Assembly (NCBI GenBank): GCA_000337115.1
Contig: AOIR01000034.1
Coordinates: 61,025 to 101,241, forward strand
Length of the DNA stretch: 40,217 bases
Source of the DNA: Natrinema thermotolerans DSM 11552
GTDB lineage: Archaea > Halobacteriota > Halobacteria > Halobacteriales > Natrialbaceae
Direction of reading: 5' to 3'
Under the pieces are notes generated by a model. It ran no database searches and had not been told where the DNA came from. It worked only from the letters and a program-made list of their open reading frames with translations. Position numbers and translations under genes: made by a program. This document shows, in pieces, positions 22,681 to 27,643 of this stretch. The number at the start of each line of letters is the position of its first letter. The stretch's first letter is position 1.

Positions 22681-23859
22681 TCATTCGTCCTCATCTGCCG
22701 AGTCCGGGACGATTCCGTCGTCGACCTCGGGCAGCGAGAGGACGTTCTCGCGGCCGAGCCGGAACGACTCGAGCTTGCCGTCCTCGCGGAGCCCGCTGAC
22801 GACCTTGCTGGTCTTTGCGTCGGTCCAGTCCAGTTCCTCGACGACCGCCTGCTGTTTCATCCGGCCGCCCCGCTCTTTGACCAGCCGAAGGACCTGTTCC
22901 TCGTTGCTCAGCAGTTCCGTGTCGACCCCCGCGGCCGCGGCGTCGCTTGCCGGGTCGGACGTGCCCGCCGGACTCGAGTCGGCGGCCGATGCGGTCTCGG
23001 CAGCCGATCCGGATGCAGACTCGGTGTCGGTACCGGACGCGGACCCGCCCCCGGAGCCGGCCGCAGGGGTCCCGTCGCCGTCGTCGGGCCGATCCGCCGA
23101 CGGCTTGCGGGTCCGGTACCACCACGCGCCGGCGGCTCCGAGGCCGAGCAGGACGACCACCCCGCCCGCGATCAGCAGCGGACTCGAGCCGGTCGCGCCG
23201 CCCGCGGCGGTGACGACGATGCGGGGTTCGTCGTCGACGAAGTCGGTGTCGTCGCCCCGCCAGATCACGGCCCGCTCGCGCTCGTCGTCCGGGTCGGGCG
23301 CGACCGACGTTCGCTCGTAGCCCTCGGGCCACTCGATCAGCAGTCGGGTCCCGTCGTCGAGGTAGAGTCCCGCGACGGCGTCGCCGGCCCGGAGCCGGTC
23401 GCCATCGACGGCGGCGAACCCGTCCCAGCGGAACGTGTACCTGACGACGCCGTACTCGCGGGCGAACGACTGGCGCTCGGTCTCGACGGAGAAGTCGGTG
23501 GCGGCCATCTCCCGCCCGGTCGCGTTGCTCGCCGTCGCGACCGTCCCGTTCATCCGCTCGGCGAACCGCGCCGTGTGGTTTGCCGGATCTTCCCGGATAT
23601 CGTCGCGTAACGACTCGAACGCCGCCTCGCTCTCGTTGTCGTCGAGTCGGATCCAGAACTCGAGGGTCCAGTCGGCGCTGCCGTCGGCCCGGAGCGCGAC
23701 GTCCATCCGGACCTCGTCGGCGTCGATCCCGTCCTGCTGGAGGGTAAACGGCTCCGACTGGGCCCCTCCCGTCGCCACCGTTCCGGTCGCTGCAATGGGA
23801 CCGGCTGCGACGAGTAGTAGCGCGACGACCGCGACCGTCACGGCGGCGCGACCGTTCAT
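22681..23859 (-). CDS. Membrane-anchored helix-turn-helix protein (DUF7345/DUF7343-like)
   Basis: The 392-aa protein has a signal-like hydrophobic N-terminus (residues 5-25) and an extracytoplasmic beta-rich sensor region (about 35-220: DEVRMDVALRADGSADWTLEFWIRLDD to DEPRIVVTAAGG). One membrane helix follows at 227-248, then a flexible Ser/Gly/Asp linker (252-315) and a cytoplasmic winged-helix domain (318-377: SNEEQVLRLVKERGGRMKQ, then VVEELDWTDAKTSKVVSGLREDG). The topology suggests direct one-component signalling from outside the cell to DNA. The minus-strand TATA TTTTAAG (23884-23890) implies a nearly leaderless start. Neighbouring secreted and membrane genes on the same strand are plausible targets. 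Confidence 0.82.
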   Translation of the reverse strand: MNGRAAVTVAVVALLLVAAGPIAATGTVATGGAQSEPFTLQQDGIDADEVRMDVALRADGSADWTLEFWIRLDDNESEAAFESLRDDIREDPANHTARFAERMNGTVATASNATGREMAATDFSVETERQSFAREYGVVRYTFRWDGFAAVDGDRLRAGDAVAGLYLDDGTRLLIEWPEGYERTSVAPDPDDERERAVIWRGDDTDFVDDEPRIVVTAAGGATGSSPLLIAGGVVVLLGLGAAGAWWYRTRKPSADRPDDGDGTPAAGSGGGSASGTDTESASGSAAETASAADSSPAGTSDPASDAAAAGVDTELLSNEEQVLRLVKERGGRMKQQAVVEELDWTDAKTSKVVSGLREDGKLESFRLGRENVLSLPEVDDGIVPDSADEDE

Positions 23860-23970
23860 ACGGGTCGGTACTTCCCAGCTCGCTTAAAACACACGGATGT
23901 CGGAAAACGGAACCTCACCCGCTAAAACGGGATTCCGTACCGGATTCGACGAGAACGTATTGGGCGACTA

Positions 23971-24216
23971 TCACTCGCCGTTACCGTTCGGGATGGCCGC
24001 GCCATTACCGGGCGTGACGCTCCGGATGGCCTCGCCGACGGCCTCGAGGGCACCGCCGAGGACGTCGGTGATCGTTTCGAGGAGGTCGGAGACGAAGTCC
24101 GGAACCCGATCGGGCAGGTCACTCGGCGGGCCGTCCGCGGGCTGTGCCGCCGCGGCACCGGTCGCGCCGAGGAGGAGTGTCAGTGCAACCGCGATCGTGA
24201 GTATCGGTCGTTGCAT
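23971..24216 (-). CDS. Small secreted protein, paralogue of the gene at 25.3 kb
   Basis: The 81-aa product has a signal peptide (QRPILTIAVALTLLLGATGAAAA), so the mature part is only about 57 residues: DLPDRVPDFVSDLLETITDV, then LGGALEAVGEAIRSVTPGNG. This amphipathic segment aligns with DLPEQVPDHVSAIHDRISAF and LSGDLETSLGDAISEVTP of the gene at 25255-25776, so the two are paralogues. The other copy adds a long acidic tail. The ATG at 24216 gives a typical signal peptide. Upstream T-tracts at 24271 and 24281 resemble those of the sister gene. Function unknown; I see no known family. Confidence 0.7.
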   Translation of the reverse strand: MQRPILTIAVALTLLLGATGAAAAQPADGPPSDLPDRVPDFVSDLLETITDVLGGALEAVGEAIRSVTPGNGAAIPNGNGE

Positions 24217-24270
24217 CACGGCTCGAGCGTGGCGGCTCACCCCTATCAACCGGGCAGTCGGTGACCGCGA

Positions 24271-24283
24271 TTTGCGCCGATTT
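24271..24283 (-). promoter_or_regulatory. Paired T-tracts with CGCCGATTTGA upstream of small secreted protein
   Basis: The plus strand reads GCGATTTGCGCCGATTTGAG, with TTT runs starting at 24271 and 24281. The 11-mer CGCCGATTTGA is repeated exactly at 21456-21466 in the promoter region of the Tat lipoprotein. A shared regulator site is inferred. Confidence 0.4.
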
Positions 24284-24343
24284 GAGCCGGATGTCGCCAC
24301 CGTCGGCTGGGTATTGATCGCCGTCGGCCGATGGCAGGGCCGC

Positions 24344-24694
24344 TTACGCCCCCGGGACGCCGAACGCGCCGACGCCGAGTCGGAAGACGGCGTTGAGGAC
24401 GAACAGGATCGCGATCGCGGCGAGCCACGCGATGAACCCGATGGCCGCGGCCGCCCCCCAGCCGCCGGGGTAGCGCCAGTTGATCACCCAGACCCAGGCG
24501 ATCAGGGCGAGGATCGGGCCAAACAGGGGGATCCACGCGGTCAGCCCCCACGCGAACCCGCCGAGGATCGCCGTGACGAACGCGTGTGAGTAGTCGTCCA
24601 CGTCGGCGACGACCCGCGCGCTGACGTAGATCGCCAGCCCGCCGACTACCAGTGCGACCAGAAACGCGACGAACGAGCCGACGATGGAAACCAT
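24344..24694 (-). CDS. Four-helix membrane protein, paralogue of the gene at 24.9 kb
   Basis: The 116-aa product has four predicted membrane helices (about 6-28, 38-56, 57-72 and 80-102). It carries VADVDDYSHAFVTAILGGFAWG and WVWVINWRYPGGW and ends GAFGVPGA. The pattern D-Y-x-H-A-x-V-T-A and P-L-x-G-x-x-L-A-x-x-A-W-V-x-V-x-x-W-R-Y is repeated in the neighbour at 24856-25230, which is thus a duplicate. Neither pore nor catalytic motif is obvious; the conserved Asp-Tyr-His and Trp-Arg-Tyr sites could matter. A minus-strand GTATTGAAAG (about 24708-24717) may be the TATA. Function unknown. Confidence 0.75.
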   Translation of the reverse strand: MVSIVGSFVAFLVALVVGGLAIYVSARVVADVDDYSHAFVTAILGGFAWGLTAWIPLFGPILALIAWVWVINWRYPGGWGAAAAIGFIAWLAAIAILFVLNAVFRLGVGAFGVPGA

Positions 24695-24855
24695 ACGAAC
24701 CGGTACGCTTTCAATACACTTGATACCTCCCTCGCGATAACCGCCCGTGTGAGGCCGTCGCCGCCGGGGAGACGGTCGTGTTCGGAAGAAGCGTCAGCGG
24801 GGTGGTGGGGGATACGTCAGCGGGACAGGTACGGAACCGTCAGCGGGAGCGCGAT

Positions 24856-25230
24856 TCAGGTGCCCGGCACGCCGAGTGCCGACACCGAGCCGATACCGAC
24901 CAGCTCGAGGGCCGCGAGGACGACTACGGCGGCCGCCCAGGCGGCGACGCCGACCCCGGCCGACCGGAGCCAGCCGAGGTCGTAGCGCCACTTGACGACC
25001 GCGACCCAGGCGACGATCGCCAGCAGGCCGCCGACCAGCGGCACCGACTCGAGGACCGCCCAGGCGAGGGCGGCCAGTAGCGCGGTCACCACCGCGTGGC
25101 CGTAGTCGCGGGTCTCGGCGACGACGTAGGTGCCGGCCTGGAGGGCCGCGCCGCCGACCAGCAGGCTCACGGCGAACGCCAGCAGTCGGTCCTCGAGTCC
25201 GATCGGTGCCGGCTGTGCGAATGGGGGCAT
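24856..25230 (-). CDS. Four-helix membrane protein, duplicate of the gene at 24.3 kb
   Basis: The 124-aa product starts MPPFAQPAPIGLEDRLLAFA and has four hydrophobic segments. It carries YVVAETRDYGHAVVTALLAALAWAV and VVKWRYDLGW and ends SALGVPGT. It shares the DYxHAxVTAxLxxxAW, PLxGxxLA and AWVxVxxWRY patterns with the neighbouring 116-aa protein. The stop of the upstream secreted gene is at 25255 and this ATG at 25230, so the two form a probable operon with 24 bp between them. Homologues with a WRYPxGW-like motif are widespread haloarchaeal hypotheticals as far as I recall; no function is assigned. Confidence 0.75.
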   Translation of the reverse strand: MPPFAQPAPIGLEDRLLAFAVSLLVGGAALQAGTYVVAETRDYGHAVVTALLAALAWAVLESVPLVGGLLAIVAWVAVVKWRYDLGWLRSAGVGVAAWAAAVVVLAALELVGIGSVSALGVPGT

Positions 25231-25254
25231 AGGTGTGTAGCGTTACCGGGTGGT

Positions 25255-25776
25255 CTATTCGTCGGTTTCGTCGTCAGCGTCGTTGTCCTCGTCGGCGGTG
25301 TCGCCAGCGTTGCTCTCGTCTGACTGTTCGTCGTCAGCGTCGTTGTCCTCGTCGGTGGTGTCGCCGGCGTCGCTCTCGTCGGAGTCGTCACCGCTCTCGG
25401 TCGCGTCATCTTCGTCGGCAGCGTCCTCGTCGTCCGGCGTGACCTCACTGATCGCATCGCCCAGCGAGGTCTCGAGGTCGCCGCTCAGGAACGCCGAGAT
25501 CCGGTCGTGGATCGCGGAGACGTGGTCGGGAACCTGTTCAGGGAGGTCGACGGCGGGCCCCTGCCCGTTCCGGTCATCAGCGTCGGCGGCTCCGTTCTCG
25601 CTGCCGTTGTCGTGGTCGTCCGCGGATCCTGCGCGGTCGTTCGCAGGGTGGTCGTCGGCAGTACTGTCTGCGCCCGTGTCCACGGACACGGGAGCGGAGC
25701 CGGGTGCCGCGGCGGCGAACCCGGTGGCTGCGATCAATGCGGCGAGTGCGACTGCGATGATGGTCGTTCGGTTCAT
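25255..25776 (-). CDS. Secreted protein with acidic repeat tail, paralogue of the 24.0-kb gene
   Basis: The 173-aa product has a signal peptide (NRTTIIAVALAALIAATGFAAAA), an acidic Asp/His/Asn-rich linker, then the conserved segment DLPEQVPDHVSAIHDRISAF LSGDLETSLGDAISEVTP that matches the 81-aa protein downstream. The tail is an Asp/Glu/Ser run in which a 20-residue unit (SDESDAGDTTDEDNDADDEQ) is repeated. A longer start, MRAM, at 25785 adds three residues; either is possible. The tail is far more acidic than the haloarchaeal average and could bind cations or stay extended outside the cell. The next gene, a four-helix membrane protein, starts 24 bp downstream. An unusual phased T-tract array lies upstream. 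Confidence 0.72.
   Translation of the reverse strand: MNRTTIIAVALAALIAATGFAAAAPGSAPVSVDTGADSTADDHPANDRAGSADDHDNGSENGAADADDRNGQGPAVDLPEQVPDHVSAIHDRISAFLSGDLETSLGDAISEVTPDDEDAADEDDATESGDDSDESDAGDTTDEDNDADDEQSDESNAGDTADEDNDADDETDE
25268..25380 (+). repeat. 60-bp direct tandem repeat encoding the acidic tail
   Basis: Bases 25268-25320 and 25328-25380 are 53-base blocks exactly 60 bp apart, identical at 50 of 53 positions. They encode the 20-residue acidic unit twice. The differences are C/T, A/G and T/C, which suggests a fairly recent duplication. Confidence 0.85.
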
Positions 25777-25835
25777 AGCTCGCATCCGATTCTCGGCGGG
25801 TCGACGCACTTGAAGGGGTGATGCCGTGAACGCGC

Positions 25836-25890
25836 TTTGCCGCCGTTTTCGGGTGTTTGACCGACGTTTTCGCCCGTTTGTGCCCGGTTT
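25836..25890 (-). promoter_or_regulatory. Six helically phased T-tracts upstream of the secreted protein gene
   Basis: TTT runs begin at 25836, 25846, 25856, 25867, 25877 and 25888, spaced 10, 10, 11, 10 and 11 bp (mean 10.4). Five are preceded by G and read GTTT (AAAC on the coding strand). All face the same side of the helix. The array ends about 25 bp upstream of a weak minus-strand TATA-like CTTCAAG (25809-25815). It is either repeated protein binding sites or an intrinsically curved upstream element. Confidence 0.7.
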
Positions 25891-26060
25891 ACCGCGATCC
25901 GAGTACCGGGGGATCGGCGACACCCGGGTGACCCCGGCGCGACGACGGGACGGCGCGTCGCGCGACACGTGCCGCCGCCTCGAGCGGGCCGATCGACGGC
26001 TCGGGACGGGCGATCGAGCGGAGTGTCCAGTGACGGCTGCCGAAGACACAAACGGCTTTG

Positions 26061-26078
26061 CTCGTCGCCGGCGACGAG
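26061..26078. promoter_or_regulatory. 18-bp perfect palindrome at the DJ-1/PfpI gene start
   Basis: CTCGTCGCCGGCGACGAG equals its own reverse complement. It lies 5 bp before the ATG at 26084, just after a TATA-like GGCTTTG (26054-26060), so it covers the expected initiator. The sequence downstream contains GAGGAGGT, which is almost adjacent to the ATG and too close to act as a normal Shine-Dalgarno. It is a candidate operator. Confidence 0.5.
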
Positions 26079-26083
26079 GAGGT

Positions 26084-26683
26084 ATGGCCGATATTGCTGC
26101 CGAAATCGTACTATTCGACGGCTTCGACGAACTCGATGCGATCGGTCCCTACGAGGTCCTCCGGAACGGGGCCCAGGCTGGCGCGTCGCTCGAGACGCGG
26201 CTGGTGACCCTCGCGGAGACGGATCCCGTGCGGGCGAGCCACGGGCTCCGCCTCGAGCCCGACGGGACGCTTGGGGAGCCGGATCTGCTGCTCGTTCCCG
26301 GTGGCGGGTGGACGACCGAGGGCGGCGTCCGGGCGGCCGTCGAGGACGGCGCGCTCCCGGAGGCCGTCCGCGAGCGCTACGACGACGGGGCGACGATCGC
26401 CTCGGTCTGTACCGGCGCGATGGTGCTTTCCGCGGCCGGGATCCTCGAGGGCCGACCGGCCGCGACCCATCCCGTCGCCGTCGACGACCTCGCGGCCACC
26501 GCGGCGACCGTGGTCAACGAGCGGGTCGTCGACGACGGCGACGTCGTTACGGCCGGCGGCGTGACCTCGGGGATCGATCTGGCGCTGTGGCTGCTCGAGC
26601 GGGAGTTCGGCGGCGAAATCGCAGAGGCGGTGACCGCGGAGATGGCCCATGAGCGGCGCGGCGACGTGTTCGGATTGGAGTGA
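26084..26683 (+). CDS. DJ-1/PfpI (ThiJ) family protein
   Basis: The 199-aa flavodoxin-like protein has the DJ-1/PfpI layout: IVLFDGFDELDAIGPYEVLR at the N-terminus with an acidic residue of the active site, DLLLVPGGG near residue 70, and the nucleophile elbow IASVCTGAMVLSAAGIL with Cys109, followed by a conserved His (ATHP). The LDAIGPYEVL and SVCTGA pattern is that of the isonitrile hydratase-like/AraC-N-terminal-like subgroup rather than the PfpI proteases. Known members act as glyoxalase/deglycase, isonitrile hydratase or stress proteins; the substrate is unknown here. The ATG at 26084 keeps the family N-terminus; an in-frame extension to 25826 would run through the phased array and palindrome. 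Confidence 0.88.
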   Translation: MADIAAEIVLFDGFDELDAIGPYEVLRNGAQAGASLETRLVTLAETDPVRASHGLRLEPDGTLGEPDLLLVPGGGWTTEGGVRAAVEDGALPEAVRERYDDGATIASVCTGAMVLSAAGILEGRPAATHPVAVDDLAATAATVVNERVVDDGDVVTAGGVTSGIDLALWLLEREFGGEIAEAVTAEMAHERRGDVFGLE

Positions 26684-26716
26684 CCGCTAGGAACGACCGA
26701 CGAGAGGCATCCTGCT

Positions 26717-26915
26717 ACCGTGGCAACACTGAGTAGCCACGCCCTCCCCAGCCGATTTCTCCGCACGGGTGCGATGCACCCGTTCGGACGGTTCGCGGGA
26801 CCTGCAGTTCCGCGCTAACGCTCGCTCCGGAGTCGCTCGCTCATCCCTCGCACAGTATCGTCAGCAGCCCTCACTATCGTTCGGGCGGCTGACAGCGCGC
26901 GCCACCGCACAGAGT
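26717..26915 (+). repeat. Dispersed intergenic element, copy 2, with an internal hairpin
   Basis: The element starts CGTGGCAACACTGAGTAGCC. Bases 26721-26757 match the 18.1-kb copy (inverted) at 36 of 37 positions; 26840-26906 matches its other end at about 80%. The middle differs: it carries about 45 extra bases, including the perfect hairpin ACGGGTGC-GAT-GCACCCGT (26765-26783). No gene is called. It occupies most of the 293-bp gap between the DJ-1 and HAD genes. Confidence 0.75.
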
Positions 26916-26943
26916 AGCTACTGCTCACCGCGTCGTGCCAAAC

Positions 26944-26968
26944 GGCTATCCGTCACGACCGGATAGCC
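26944..26968. promoter_or_regulatory. 9-bp perfect inverted repeat just upstream of the HAD gene
   Basis: GGCTATCCG-N7-CGGATAGCC (arms 26944-26952 and 26960-26968) ends 8 bp before the ATG at 26977. It may be an operator covering the transcription start, or a 5' RNA hairpin next to the start codon. It follows directly after the dispersed element. Confidence 0.5.
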
Positions 26969-26976
26969 TGAGTCAC

Positions 26977-27627
26977 ATGAACGCAGTGTTGTTCGATATG
27001 GACGGCGTGTTGGTCGATAGCGAGGACTATTGGGTCGAGTTCGAGCGCGAGGAGATTTTTCCCGCGACCGTCCCCGACGCCGAGGTCGACCTGGCCGAGA
27101 CCAGCGGGATGAACTTCCGCGATATCTACGACTACCTCGAGGCCGAGTACGGGACGGCCATCTCCCGTACGGAGTTCGTCGCACGCTTCGAGGCTGCCGC
27201 CGAGGAGATCTACACCGAGCGGGTCGCCCTGCTCGATGGTCTCTACGATCTGCTCGCCGAACTGGACGACCGCGGGGTCGACACGGCGCTGGTCTCCTCG
27301 TCGCCCCACGACTGGATCGACATGGTCCTCGAGCGATTCGACCTCGAGGGGGCGTTCGACCGCGTGATCAGCGCCGACGACATCGACGCGGCAAGCAAGC
27401 CCGAACCGGACGTCTTCGAGTACGCGGCCGCCGAACTCGGCGTCTCGGCTGTGGAGTGCGTCGTCGTCGAGGACTCCGAAAACGGGATCGAAGCCGGCGA
27501 CAGAGCGGGCGCGACCGTCGTCGCCTACCGAATCGCTGCCCACGGCGACATCGACCGCTCGAGAGCCGACGCGGTCGTCGACTCGTCCGCCGAACTCCGG
27601 GCGACCGTTCTCGAGTCGACCCTCTGA
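26977..27627 (+). CDS. HAD superfamily hydrolase (beta-phosphoglucomutase/phosphatase-like)
   Basis: The 216-aa protein has all four HAD motifs: I, FDMDGVLVDSE with nucleophile Asp7 and Asp9; II, VSSSP near residue 107; III, SKPEPDVF with the Lys near 144; IV, VVVEDSENGIEAG. The C1-type helical cap lies between motifs I and II, as in phosphoglycolate phosphatase and beta-phosphoglucomutase. The substrate is unresolved, but the GVLVDSE, KPEPDVF and EDSxNG details favour a small sugar-phosphate or phosphoglycolate-type substrate. The ATG at 26977 is immediately after an inverted repeat. It is convergent with the helicase gene (16 bp). Confidence 0.92.
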   Translation: MNAVLFDMDGVLVDSEDYWVEFEREEIFPATVPDAEVDLAETSGMNFRDIYDYLEAEYGTAISRTEFVARFEAAAEEIYTERVALLDGLYDLLAELDDRGVDTALVSSSPHDWIDMVLERFDLEGAFDRVISADDIDAASKPEPDVFEYAAAELGVSAVECVVVEDSENGIEAGDRAGATVVAYRIAAHGDIDRSRADAVVDSSAELRATVLESTL

Positions 27628-27643
27628 TCGCAGCGCGAAGCCG

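Larger units (their letters stand above)
25777..26083. other. 307-bp divergent intergenic region with phased array and palindrome
   Basis: No gene is called in this interval. It holds the phased array (25836-25890) serving the minus-strand secreted gene and the exact 18-bp palindrome (26061-26078) serving the plus-strand DJ-1-like gene. The block 25900-26040 shows no feature I can name. Confidence 0.5.
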
